DNA of 56,683 bases from Paraglomus occultum (GCA_910592205.1 CAJVPJ010000050.1:1-56683), one strand, 5' to 3'; shown: positions 12,283-25,371, numbered from the stretch's first letter. The notes: generated by a model from the letters alone, not told the origin. Made by a program: numbers and translations.

Positions 12283-12345
12283 ACCGAATATGAAAAACCA
12301 CGCGTTTCTTGGAGGTTGAAATTGCGGATGCTCAAGATTATTGAA
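12283..12345 (+). mobile_element. Short eroded fragment of the 21.9-kb transposase-like element
   Basis: GAATATGAAAAACCACGCG and the following GTTTCTTGG...AAATTGCGGATGCTCAAG match 21968-22030 with roughly three quarters identity by eye. Similarity fades after about 60 bases. Confidence 0.5.
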
Positions 12346-13166
12346 TGTGATGACAAAGCAAAGAGATATTAATTCTAGCACAAAAAGTGGTCGACAATTC
12401 AAACATGCGTTGGATAAGTGGCCGACGTAGTATAAGCGGGTATAATACCGAGGCCCAGAAGTTAATCACATCAACCTTTAATGGAAAATGTTCAGTTATC
12501 GTTCTTTCTTGATTTACCCAAAATAATAATTGTACCATACACGAACAAAACTAGAATGCAACGACATACGCAATACGAGAGAATCGATTTTACCAATGCT
12601 TTGCAAAATTCGGGATGACTTTTGTCAATTTCTCGACGATAATAATTAATTGGCGAATATTATTTCTTAGTTCCAACTCTGCCGCGGCGATAGTTCCGAT
12701 TGGTCAAAAATCACTTAATGTGAACCATATATTTAATATTAGGATTGCTAAAAATCCTCTTATTGTGTATTACACTCGTTATTGATTTAACTTTAACCGC
12801 AAGTACATTTTTATAATGAAGCGACGAATTAGTTTCAAGGTATACATGAATTCACTTTTCGCTTGGTAATTGTAATTGATTTATTTGTTCTTGTGGCACT
12901 AGTTGGTGAAAATAATTTACTTATGCAGACGCCTCGAATATTCAAGTTGTTATTCTCCCGCAGATATACTGACACCACAATAAACAATGAAATAAAAAAG
13001 TAGATTGTTCACAAACCAGCAAAAGGGCCATAACATCAATTGATATACTGTAGCTCATGAAACACTTTACAATTGTAGGCAAAAAGAAATAAAGAAATAA
13101 AGAAATAAGCAGACACACAACACAGCAGAACCGACTTTACATAAACGTCTATTTCTCCAAACTTTT

Positions 13167-13283
13167 TTAGAAATTATAAGGAGGAGGAGGACTTTCGGAA
13201 TAAGGAGGGGGGGAATGATTAGAATAAGGTGATTGCTGTTGCCGTTGTAGGTGTTGTTGCTGTCGTCGTTGTTGTCGTCGTGG

Positions 13284-13355
<72 letters not shown>

Positions 13356-14522
13356 TTGTTGCTGTTGCTGTTGTTGTTGTTGTTGTTTTCGATAGTTGGA
13401 GTGAGATGATTGTGGTTTAGAATGGTTGCGAGAAGATCGGTATGATTTAGAATAGTTACGAGAAGACGATTGCTGTTCAGAATAGTCAGAAGCGGATAAT
13501 TGTGGTTTATAATAATTGGAAGATGATGATCGTGGTTTATAGTAATTGGAAGATGATGATTGTGGTTCATAGTAAGCAGAGGAAGATGATTGTCGTTCAG
13601 AATTGTTAGAAGGTGATTGTGCTTTAGAACAGTGAGAACAGATCGTAGGATAATTGGAAGAAGATGGCTGTGATTTCAAACTGTCGGAACCATAGTCGGA
13701 TGATTGTTGTAATTTAGAACGGTTGGAAGAAATCGTAGAATAATTGGAAGAGGATGGTTTAAAATAGTCAGAAAAACGAGATGGTTCTGGTCTAGAATTG
13801 TTGGAGTAAGATGCTGAGTGATATAGTTGTGGTTGCGAATTGATATGTTCGTGTAAACTATTATCTTGTACGCAACAAGCGGAACAGCATAGCAGGATAA
13901 AGCATACTATGCCAATCAAAGATAATACCGAAAAGATCGACCCCCAATTAGTTGGGTAAGTTATAACTGGCCTAATTGTAACTTGAAAGACCGTTCTGTC
14001 AAGGTCATGTTGGAGAGCAACATGATACTTTGTCGTAGGCAATCCAGTAATACCATATCCATTAGAACCAATTAATGGTGCGTCCCAGTATATGGTAAAA
14101 ACGTTGAAAGCATCGTCATCCAACCGAAACGTGGCATAACCGCGTATTCCACCCAAAAAGTGACTTGTGACGCTCGAAAGGACTTCGAGTTCACCATTTG
14201 CGAGACGTCCCGTCCGCGGGCTGCAGTCAATATCGACGTCACCAGAATCGTCTGATGTCACCCAACGACCATCTTCAAGACTGGCAACTACTAAACTCAC
14301 GTTATAACCGCTCTTGTTATCGAGTATAATCGAGGCACAGCGTGAACTGTGTTCGGAGGCAATTTTGTGCGCTAGTAGAGGACAACAGGTTGCATTCGTT
14401 CCATGACAAAGGAATGGACCGCTAGTTGCCTCAATTGGCGGCGGAGAAGCGGTGTGCGCAAGCTCTGACAAGAATGCGATTGTAAAGATAACGACGGTGA
14501 ATTTAAGCAGTCTATAAAACAT
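13167..14522 (-). CDS. Aegerolysin-like extracellular domain with transmembrane anchor and Ser/Asn/Tyr-polyGln tail, copy B
   Basis: Single open frame of 451 residues without an intron. Residues 1-24 form a signal peptide. Residues about 30-185 form a Cys-containing, Gly/Asp-rich domain of beta character. Residues about 190-215 are a hydrophobic membrane segment ending in a Cys cluster. The remaining 235 residues are predicted cytoplasmic: imperfect 9-11-residue repeats rich in Ser, Asn, Tyr, Lys and Pro (13390-13850), then about 40 uninterrupted Gln, then a Gln/Arg and Pro/Tyr-rich end. The extracellular domain recalls aegerolysin-family proteins by eye; that family includes lipid-binding proteins and some cytolysins, but a membrane anchor is atypical, so no activity is claimed. 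It is divergent from the fructosamine-3-kinase gene and is duplicated at 1-812. Confidence 0.75.
13262..13386. repeat. CAA/CAG/CAC trinucleotide microsatellite coding for polyGln
   Basis: About 125 bases of TTG, CTG and near variants. On the minus strand they are in frame with copy B and encode about 40 glutamines, with scattered interruptions at both ends. The alternating CAA and CAG codons make the tract an imperfect repeat. Confidence 0.95.
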
Positions 14523-14839
14523 GATTGAGACTAAGCCCGAGAATTCTTGCGGCTAGCGTTAGTTTTAACATATAAGATCATGTGATTAACATAATGGAGT
14601 TGTCCCAAAATGGACAACAGTGACTTTGATGAACACACATATCATATTTTGTCACCTTCGTTCTTCCAACGATGGAGCCAATGTAGTAAATCATCAGCTC
14701 GTCATCCAGACTAAACTATAATGGTTACTCGTTCGGGATTGCTCTTGTTAATATTTATCGAGACCTAGATAATGAGAAGTCACCTGACATTTTGGATGAA
14801 ATTCGCCAAGCACACATCATCCAGTTGCTTTATGTTGAA
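14523..14839. promoter_or_regulatory. Divergent promoter/leader between aegerolysin-like gene and FN3K, conserved in both duplicates
   Basis: The interval is recognisably duplicated at 813-1118, including GATCATGTGATTAACATAAT and the stretch from ATGGACAACAGTGACTTTGATG. In copy B the short frame starting at 14610 stops after 34 codons, so it may be an upstream open frame in the kinase leader. In copy A the equivalent frame reads on for 77 codons. Its retention in both copies is probably due to recent duplication rather than selection. Confidence 0.5.
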
Positions 14840-16018
14840 ATGGTAAACGCATTACAAACAATTCTGGACGCGCTTAAAGCAAAGGGCCTTTGTAATGAGA
14901 TATTAGGGAAATCAGGTCTCTCCGGAGGCTGTATTAACGATTCACTTAAGATATCAACTGATGCTGGGCCACTATTTGTCAAGGTCTCTTTTTAATGTTG
15001 TACATTCGAGAAAACGATGATCCGTCACAAACCTCGCTCTCAACGTAATATCTTTTAACATGTAGACAAATGCGTCGAGTAATGCTACAACAATGTTCGA
15101 AGGTGAAGCGGTTGCACTGAATACCATTAATGAAGCAGTACCTGACTTTTCTCCAAAGGCTTTATGTTCGGGTTCTTTACCGACTGGAGGCGGTTTTCTC
15201 GTGCTGTCATTTATCCAATTTACGGGTTCGAATTCAAAACACCAAATAGCGTTTGCCAAGAAACTAGCCCAACTTCATTCGACAACATCTCCAAACGGGA
15301 AATTTGGGTTTCCCGTAACGACAATGTGCGGTTCTACTGAACAGGAGAATACCTGGGAGGATGAATGGGTTACATTTTACAAGGAGAGGCGACTAAGACC
15401 AATGCTAAAGAAATGTCAGCGAAATAATCCTAGCGATTCCGAATTGGTGCGATTAGGCAACATTGTGGTGGACAGAGTTGTTCCGATGTTGATGAAAGAC
15501 ATCATAATAAAACCAGTACTTATTCATGGAGATCTGTGGAGTGGTAATTGGAGTGTTAATGCAGATACCGGTGAACCTGTCATATATGATCCCGCGTCTT
15601 GTTACGGGCATAGTGAGTTCGAATTGTCAATTATGACCATGTTTGGAAGTCCATCAAAGGGTAATGATGAGTTGTGTACTTAGTTGATGTGAGCAACATT
15701 GCGTCGTAAGCAGCTTTATTATTGATTACGATTCTGTATAGATTTCTTCAAAGAATACCATAATCATCATCCACCACAAGAACCATATTTCAAGGAACGT
15801 CAAGGTATTTGATAAGCTTAAATTTGATTGTATCATTCTTGCTTGAATTAAGTGCGTGTTACTTATTAATATTAATCGCTCTTTCATGGCTACCATCAGA
15901 ATTGTATAAATTGTATCATTATTTGAACCACTATTTTATATTTGGTAGCGGATATCGTGGAAGCTGCGTATCGATTATGAGAAGATTGTGTGCTCTTGCA
16001 GAGAATGAAGGAAATTGA
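14840..16018 (+). CDS. FN3K: Fructosamine-3-kinase / ketosamine-3-kinase
   Basis: It phosphorylates fructosamine or ketosamine adducts on proteins so that they decompose, a protein-deglycation repair function. Four exons, 14840-14983, 15066-15660, 15742-15804 and 15900-16018, give 306 residues, the family length. Visible motifs are [11 protein letters not shown] and GPLFVK at the nucleotide site, [28 protein letters not shown], the catalytic [28 protein letters not shown], and the end [18 protein letters not shown]. The ATG at 14840 is the first in frame that fits the family start; the frame is open further upstream without an ATG. The 78-nt conserved exon 3 region joins exactly at Gly-Ser-Pro-Ser-Lys-Asp-Phe-Phe. 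A collapsed duplicate lies at 1119-1395. Confidence 0.93.
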
Positions 16019-17299
16019 ATTGCTAAAAGGAGTCTGGCATAAAATGCTAATCTAGTTTCAAAAAGGATGAATGTTTACCTGTTTTAATGACGGAAGCCAA
16101 TAAATACATGAAGCGTGAGATGTTAGAAAAAAAGGTCAGATGAAGAACAAGGGTTCTAATTGGTTGACTTTCCTGTCCAAGTTCGTCCCCAGATTGGGAA
16201 ATTGATTTTACGATCAGTTGACGGAGCATCTCGCGTACAAGGGAGAAGACGCGTAAACGCGGTTTGCTCTACATATTAATACATAGTCGTTGATGTGAGC
16301 AATAATAGTGTATAAGAAACGTACGTGGTAGTTACCCTTCATGTAATTGTTATTAGTGAGTCGGTTTATTCTGTAATGGTGACTTGCGTTGGGTTCTCTT
16401 AGAGAGATTTTTATTATTGTCATATCCTATTATAATCACCGTTCCAACGCGCTGTTCTTTTGTATAATAACGATTAAATTTACGACTATTTTATGCCATT
16501 ATTTATAATGTATATATTATTTGAACATTTTGACTACGACTGAGTGCTAACAATCAAGGTCATACTCACTATAAATATCCATTGATTTCATGCAGAGAGA
16601 GAGTCCATCAATTTGCTGTCAATCTTTTGGATGTAATAAATCCTGGAAAAGGCTTGACTCATCTGCAGCATTTAGTTTGCGGCGTTCCTGACGCCAACTT
16701 CTCCGAAAATGAAAGCAGTTTAGATTTACGCCTTGTAATTAGCTGGAAGTTCAATGTCAACATCGGCGGATGCAGTGATTGGAGGGTGCCGAAATACTAA
16801 AATGGCTAGAGCTCTGGCTGATCGCACTATATGTCGAAGTGCTATTGTGGGGAACCATTTTATCCATATCTGTAAGACTCATAGAACGAAGACGCAATCA
16901 TTTTGCTTATTAATTATCTTTGTTGGATGCACAAAAGATTTCAGGGTTCAAATTTTCGTCCAACGCCAACAAACTTCTCTCGGGAAATCTTCAATAAAAA
17001 ATGAATCAATAAACAATATTTTGCCAATTATTGCTTTTTTTTTTCCAGGACATTTTCTCGTAATTCCTAAATCAATATCACTTTTAAACACCAACTAAAT
17101 TACTAAATTCTAAAGAAAATGCAAGTCGCTGGTTTCCCCTCATTTAGAGATGCATATTTATTCCCCTTTTGTAAATCGTTTTGCGTCAAAGAACCTTTCG
17201 CGAATACAGAGACGGGAAACCCACCCCAAAAAGAATATAGATTTTAGGGGATCGCAATCTTGACCCCCGACTAAGATTTCGAACAAGTTTTAGACTTAA
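16019..17299. other. Intergenic region, two unrecognised open stretches
   Basis: A frame at 16582-16800 preceded by a CAG acceptor-like site reads HQFAVNLLDVINPGKGLTH, and another at 16754-17098 reads ADAVIGGCRN. I do not recognise either. They overlap in different frames and have no neighbouring exons, so I do not call a gene. The 150 bases before glutathione reductase are pyrimidine- and A-rich leader. Confidence 0.4.
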
Positions 17300-19575
<2,276 letters not shown>

Positions 19576-19930
19576 GCTTTCCCCCCTTGCTAATTCATTG
19601 AGAACTTTAACTTCTTTATTTATTTAAATTGTGTGTGTGTATTCTTGATTACGAGTGAAACTAATAAGTATTATTTGATTTATACACCATTTGAATGCGC
19701 TGAATTCGTCAATGAGCATAATTAAATTGTGGAGTGGTATCTCCTTGTTCAGCTGTTTTTTCTACATCTTTTGCTGCTGCAGTTTTTCATAACATATAGG
19801 AAGAATCAATGTGAGCTAAAGGTAAAAGAGAATGATGTGGCTGGCAACATTGTGAGCAAGAACCATGAAGTCATATCCCATACATAAAACTACACCAGTT
19901 TAGGCTGTTAATATATTTATTCAACACATA

Positions 19931-20648
19931 CAGTAACGTGCAAAAGTATCCTACCGGTTGTCATTCAGGACAGGTGTAATCAAACGCTTTGAGAATTTCC
20001 CAGCGTATAGTAATAGTGTATAATTATGTGTAAATTTCAGATCGATCGGCAAAAGTTTCAAACATCAAATATTTTAACTCGAGATATATTTATATTTATA
20101 CCCATACTCATATTTAGCCATAAAAATTCAATATTTTATATCTCGACCCCTTCCCAACCGAATCTTGTAATTTTTTTTTTCATTTGTTTTCCTAGACCAT
20201 CAGCATAAGTTTAAATGATTGTTGAACGAATTACCGCGTAATTACTACTAAAAATTGCAATAATGTGACATGATGATATTGATATCGTACACGCTTATTG
20301 CCAAATATAGTAACAGTTTCCTCCTAATTTTGACTAATATTTCAAGAAACATGGAGAACGTAAAATTTAGCAAACAATACAAAAAAAATTATACAAATCG
20401 ATTACAAACATGTGGAGATATGGTTTTAAAGTTTATGTCCCTAATAAACGTCATACGGTTTTATATGGTTTCATATGTTTTTTAACGGCTCAGATAGATG
20501 TTTGTAAAATTTGCTGTAGGCATCAGATCGATCTGAAAATTTACACATGATCAGGGTTTGTTATACACTATATGTAAGAAAATTCTCAAAGCGTTTGATT
20601 TATTCCTGTCCTGAATTACAACCGGTAGGATACTTTTGCATGTTACCG
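19931..20648. mobile_element. Tc1/mariner-like MITE with long terminal inverted repeats
   Basis: The left end CAGTAACGTGCAAAAGTATC and the right end (on the minus strand CGGTAACATGCAAAAGTATC) are flanked by TA on both sides (19929-19930 and 20649-20650). The inverted similarity continues inwards for about 130 bases, including CTACCGGTTGT, ATTCAGGACAGG, TCAAACGCTTTGAGAATTT and AAATTTCAGATCGATC. The 718-bp interior is AT-rich with no transposase-like frame, so it is a non-autonomous element. The superfamily is inferred from the TA duplication and the GTGCAAAAGTAT end. Confidence 0.85.
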
Positions 20649-20650
20649 TA

Positions 20651-21138
20651 TTATGTATTTCCCGTTGTTACACAAAATAGATCACGTCTGGTCCTGATGC
20701 CATTGGACCACTAACATGGAATGAGATCCACCATCCATATCATTCTCGTACATTCCAACCCCTCCCTCTATTCTAGACTCTTCATATTCCTTTATTATTA
20801 TATCCATTCTCCTCTCCTACAAAGTTATCACTTGGCCCTCAACAAATTCTATCACTCGAACCATCCTATTCCCTTACAATTCACCAAATTAACTCTCAAA
20901 CATAACATTATTATTATTAAATATATTCACATATTCTTATATGTATACGTAGACCCACTAGCCAATTCAGTTCAAGAATCCTGCTTGAATGTCACAATGT
21001 CGGTTCGTTCGGCCCTAAAAATAAGAACTATAAAGGAATGAGTGAACGAATCCTCGCGTCAAGGACCAAAGAAGAACGTTCACAACAGACGTAAAATACG
21101 CAAGCTGCGGCCACGATGCGCTTTCAATTCTGTGGTCT
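20651..21138. other. Spacer between MITE and nuclease-like relic
   Basis: Frames are open on the plus strand but of low complexity and pyrimidine-rich (about 20720-20900). No motif or convincing exon seen. A start-like ATG at 21039 opens only a short frame. Confidence 0.4.
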
Positions 21139-21696
21139 ATGTACCCTATTCACCACACAGCCCGAGCCCACTACTCAGCTACATCACCTTTCGGAACGGA
21201 TATCGAACGTTCACATGCAATAAAATCGTACCAACTCAGGTCGACAGCGCAGCTATGTTACCCAGCGACGACCTTCACGCTCGATCGCCGGAACCACGAT
21301 TGCCAAACGTATCCTATTCACCACAGGAAGCCAAATGGTCGCGGACCATTGGATCACTGTTTGCAGCTGCATGAGGATGTAATAGTCGGCACTGTCGAAG
21401 TAAAAAATGAACTTTTCAATCAGGGTATGGCTCAGGCCCTCATGCAAGTCGTTGCATCGCTCGAAACGAACCGAAGAAAGCGCAAGCGTTCAGAAATGGA
21501 GGACCAGTTCGTTGGTAAGGCATGTGGAATCGTCACAGACAGCAAGAGCTGGTGGTTTGTCGAATGTACTATGGATGAGGACAAAAAGAAATTCAAGATT
21601 CATTCCGATAAGCCTGCTTCGCTCGAGTGGAGCGCGAAAGATACAGAAAAGTGGGTGAATATGAGTACGGTGGATAAGAAGCGCCGAATTAGTTAA
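21139..21696 (+). pseudogene. PD-(D/E)XK nuclease-like domain fragment (Crinkler-associated fungal family)
   Basis: From about 21370 the frame reads DVIVGTVEVKNELFNQGMAQ, an Asn-Arg-Lys-Arg-Lys basic stretch, then CGIVTDSKSWWFVECTMDE. This layout (E-x-K core, Gln helix, 'GIVTD..W.F..C' strand) is that of the restriction-endonuclease-like domain often found in fungal Crinkler-type or orphan proteins. The N-terminal part of the frame is not protein-like, an overlapping frame (21042-21374) carries a competing segment, and the usual C-terminal helices are missing before the stop at 21694. Most likely a truncated relic, though a small expressed protein cannot be excluded. Confidence 0.5.
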
Positions 21697-21942
21697 TAGG
21701 AAGTCGTTTAGTGGCCTGCTTCCGAACTGCTGCAATTGTCTTTGTGAAAAAGAAGCTTTTCATTACTACTGTGTCTCTTCATGTTAATGTGTAGCTGTGC
21801 ACAGGTGTTTTCAGACTACAAGCACTAATCAATAATAATAGCAGTTGTGCATTACGACAAAGAGAAATTCAACAAAATTTGAAAAGGAAAAGTCAAGAGT
21901 TCGAGGAAATAAAATTATATATGTCGTATGTAAATCCCGTAT

Positions 21943-22606
21943 ATGGAAAGTTACAATTATAATGGTTCGACTGAATACGAAAAAGCGATACGTTTCTTAG
22001 AAACGGGTTGCAATTGTGGTTGCTCTCAAAAGATTCCGAGAGAAAAGTTTGCTGAATTACGTGAGGCGTTTCAAGCTCTCTCTAGATCCGAGCAAGATAT
22101 ATTTGTAATGGCCCAACTGAAAGCAATGAATGAGGGAGAAATAACTGCCAGCCGACGTCTTAAAAGAAATGCGTACTAATAAAAGAACTTTTTATTATTG
22201 AGATCGCAATACGCCGCTTTGTCAGAAAACGTATCTCAACATGTTAGGAATTGGTCGCACTCACTTCGAAAACGTCAGAAATAACCTAGCAACGAATGGT
22301 ATAATACCACGCGTTCATGGTAATGTAAAGAAAGTGCCGCGATGGAAAACCAAAATAACCATTGATATAACCGTTGCTGCCGCTGTGAAGAATTTTCTCG
22401 AGAATTACGCTGAAATCCACGGATTACCAAGTCCTGGTAAAAATGTCAATCGCATTACTCAATCGCTTATACTTTTGCCAGCTGAAACGAGTTACAAATC
22501 GGTCTATCGTAAATTTATCGCAGGTCTCGAAAGTGATAGCACGTTGAAATTGTTAAAGTATGATGCGTTTCGTAAGTTATTAATAAGTGATTTTTTCTTT
22601 ATATAG
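21943..22606 (+). mobile_element. Broken transposase-like gene (uncharacterised eukaryotic 'LPSPGKNVNR' family)
   Basis: The N-terminal part (21943-22179) has a Cys-rich start, GCNCGCSQKI, and FAELREAFQALSRSEQDIF. The second part (22241-22606) has NMLGIGRTHFENV, PRVHGNVKKVPRWKTK, FLENYAEIHGLPSPGKN and LLPAETSYKSVYRKF. Between them lie one frameshift near 22165 and one in-frame stop near 22200, where family members normally have Trp. After KLLKYDAFRK the similarity ends, so the C-terminal catalytic half is absent or displaced. I know the family only as a repetitive protein in fungi and some invertebrates, annotated as hypothetical or transposon-derived. Eroded sister copies occur at 2.4, 12.3 and probably 27.2 kb. 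Confidence 0.65.
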
Positions 22607-24332
22607 ATATTCCTGGAGAGTTTGGGTATCATTCATTTTAAAAATATAAGGTGCAATTTTTTCTCCTTGAGCTTTTTTGAGAATGCTTCTAATAGTACTG
22701 TAATTTTGGGTTCCATAGTGGATTTAATGTAAATTAGTTTCATATTATAATTATATAGAGGTAATCCTATATATTAATCATGTTATGCATTGGTCAATGT
22801 TACAGCCACATCATAATCAGCCTCATATTTATGAAATGTTCACTTTGTCTGGTTTTGTTGCAGTATGCCCCAACTATAAACTACCCAAGATCTTCAGAAA
22901 TTGGTTACAGTACCGTGACCGTATGTACGACGTCTTCAACCAGTCATCAGCTTTGAAATATTGTGTCGCAACAGATTGCGCTCATATAACACAAACGTCA
23001 TTTTTTTGTCCAGTGTGATTGTGGAGTGGGCATTATAAAAAGTACAACGCAACGTAGAGTGTTTTATGGCAGTTAAAATCTTGTAAAAAACAAAAAAGTC
23101 TCTACATTGGGCTGAAAAATTTGAAGACAGGTCGAGAGGAGTTATTAGGGGATAAAGACTGTAATAACAAGACCGATATTTAGATCGTGAGTATAAATCG
23201 TAGTTTAAGCGTCACATGGTAATATATACATGTTCTGTTTATATAATGCCCGTGGTTTTGTCTCAGGTGGATGTGTAATACTGCCATGTATGTATGAAGG
23301 AGCTGTGGTTGTAGAATAAAACGTATGATGACGATGTATGTGTGATTCCCTGTCTGATGTTTTAATCAAGACTATTGTAGAGGTTTACCTTCTTATTAGT
23401 CATGTCTAATAAAAGACACTAATCAAAACTATTAATAGACAGCGCGTAATTCGCAGTGTATTGATGACATTGTGACCGTCGTTATTTAGTAAAAAAGTCA
23501 ACCAATTAAATCGTCGCAATCAATCACAATAGTGTACTTATAAATCTGTATCGCGACAGAATATTTCCCAAAATGGTACAAATATACAAAAATTTAATTA
23601 GAGTTTCGTCATCGTTTTCAAACTAAACCGGAATGTTGTTAACATTAATGCTTTTTTTTAAACCATGCATGGCTTGATTTAGAATATGATTGCTAATTCG
23701 AAAATAGTTATCAAAGTTGCAACAATAACGAATAAAAACCTCCTCAAAGTGTAATCGTTCTGCAAAGTTTACACATTATTGTTGTCATTTTGGTACATAT
23801 ATCGTAGTATTATTTATAGTCTGCATCGAAAAAGCGGAAACTTTATTTTTCTAAATAGCTGCGTAATTGTTACTGCTTTACATTGCCTGGTTGTTTATCT
23901 GAGTATTGATGCTAAATATAGCATATTGTACCATAGACCAGGAAGTGTCAAATATTTGTGGAAAATAATGACAGTTTTAAGACCAAAATATTAGAAGCAT
24001 CTGAAGCGGCACCAAAAGTTATAAATAGGCACAGTTTACCTCAACTTAGAGCAGTCAGGCTCACCGACAGAAATTTCAGAGAATTCTCTCTTAGCAGTCC
24101 GCAGCCCATGATCGACCTAATTTGAGGATTAGTAACACTAGAAATTTTATTGCACAAATTATCATAATAATAAGTGGTGAGTGCACTCCATATTAATTAT
24201 AATTATTATTATTATTATGGCAGATTAAAACGAAATCGGATTAAACGAATGGGGGCCTTTTCGGAATGGGGTGTAATATTTAATCATGTGAACAACACCA
24301 ACGAAAGCTCAGTTCTCAATTTGCGACACAAT
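22607..24332. other. Repeat-derived spacer
   Basis: No gene. The stretch at about 22880-22990 (GTATGTACGACGTCTTCAAC and onwards) recurs in inverted orientation around the hAT-like element at 24.3-25.3 kb, so part of this spacer belongs to an unidentified repeat family. The rest is AT-rich. Confidence 0.5.
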
Positions 24333-24340
24333 ATTTCAAA

Positions 24341-25236
24341 CAGGGATGTTAAACAGTCCAGTCCATCCGGTCCTAAATCCTGGACTACTAGTCTTTATGA
24401 GGACTGGACCAAACTGATTTTCTTATAATCATAAGACTGCAGTCCCAAATTTGGTTCTAGGACTTCAGTTCAAACTCTGGTCCTAGGACTGTAGTCCCAA
24501 CTTTGAGTCCCAACTTTGGTTCTAGGACTGCAGTTCAAATTCTGTATATGATATCCGCAATTCGTAATTATGTAACAAACAAAATAACGCGGACAATTGT
24601 TCGCCGCAATCAAACGTTATCTCATGAATAAGCACTGCTTCATATAATGAGGGTAGGTGCTTATTTATGAGAGTTTACGGTATTTGCTCTCCCAACCCAA
24701 ATATATACAAATTACTATGTAATACTCAGACTTTTATTATTATACCGTTTACAAGCATAATATCGCACAGTTGACATAAGCATTTGAATATATTACAGCT
24801 TATTGTTACTGTATATTACTATCATGAGAAACTATGGTGATAATTATTTAAAGCCTTGAGAAATAATATACTACTAATTTTCTTAAAAAGTTCTCCTCAA
24901 TCGCAATTACGATTAGAACTAGAGTTTGCAAATGCGCTCCTAAGACCTGAGTTCGAAACCGCAGTCCTGGGACCAGAGCTCGAAACCGCAGTTCTAGGAC
25001 CAGAACTTAAAACCTCAGTCCTAGGACCAGAGCTTGAAACCGCAGTCCTAGGACCAGAGCTTAAAACCGCAGTCCTAGGACCAGAGCTTGAGACCGCAAT
25101 CCTACCGGACCTGAGTTTGCAACCGCAGTTCTATTGTTATTAAATTTCTGTGAGACCGCATGGACTAAAACACGGGACTGGACCGCCTTGTATATTGGAC
25201 TGGACCACAGGGATTGAAGTCCTGATAACATCTCTA
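24341..25236. mobile_element. Non-autonomous hAT-like foldback element with 8-bp target site duplication
   Basis: The ends are CAGGGATGTTA on the left and, read on the minus strand, TAGAGATGTTA on the right. They are flanked by the direct 8-bp duplication ATTTCAAA at 24333-24340 and 25237-25244. An 8-bp duplication and ends of this form are typical of the hAT superfamily. The two arms carry inverted arrays of CTAGGAC-containing repeats and form a large potential hairpin; the centre (about 24545-24890) is unique and AT-rich and includes a smaller hairpin at 24619-24669. No transposase is encoded. The sequence at 22955-22975 is the uninterrupted target. Confidence 0.85.
24940..25110. repeat. 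30-bp tandem repeats inside hAT-like element
   Basis: About five units of GTCCTAGGACCAGAGCTTGA plus AACCGCA, each containing the palindrome TCCTAGGA. The arms at 24432-24540 carry the same motif in inverted orientation. Because the unit is a multiple of three, it stays open as a repeated reading frame; this is an artefact, not a protein. Confidence 0.85.
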
Positions 25237-25371
25237 ATTTCAAAGCTGGTGACTGGCTGAATATGTCGTACATGTAGTCACGTTACTGGAAGAGTTATAT
25301 GCTGTGCGACCATAAAAGCCAGGGAAAAATTTCTAACTGTATGCCTTTTCCCTTCTGCACAATGATCAAGT

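Larger units (their letters stand above)
10716..13166. other. Gene-poor region with relics
   Basis: Apart from the kinase relic near 11.6 kb and the transposon fragment near 12.3 kb, I see no gene. The longer frames at 11172-11960 and 12338-12538 lack recognisable motifs and carry no consistent splice structure. Confidence 0.55.

Noticed and set aside
13067-13570. Asn/His-rich and polyVal/polyAsn reading frames overlapping the polyGln tract
   Set aside because: They are the other frames of the CAA/CAG repeat and of the Ser/Asn/Tyr repeats of the 13167-14522 gene, which is supported by its signal peptide, membrane segment and duplicate copy.
16582-17098. Two overlapping plus-strand frames (72 and 114 codons)
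   Set aside because: They compete in different frames, have no recognised motif and no consistent exon partners.
24940-25110. Regularly spaced 30-bp repeats considered as a CRISPR-like array
   Set aside because: There are no unique spacers between units, the repeats are palindromic arms of a foldback transposon, and the genome is fungal.
24856-25143. 95-codon frame with a repeated VLGPELETA-type unit
   Set aside because: It is produced by the 30-bp tandem repeats of the hAT-like element. The inverted arm has the same repeats and the frame has no start context or homologue.
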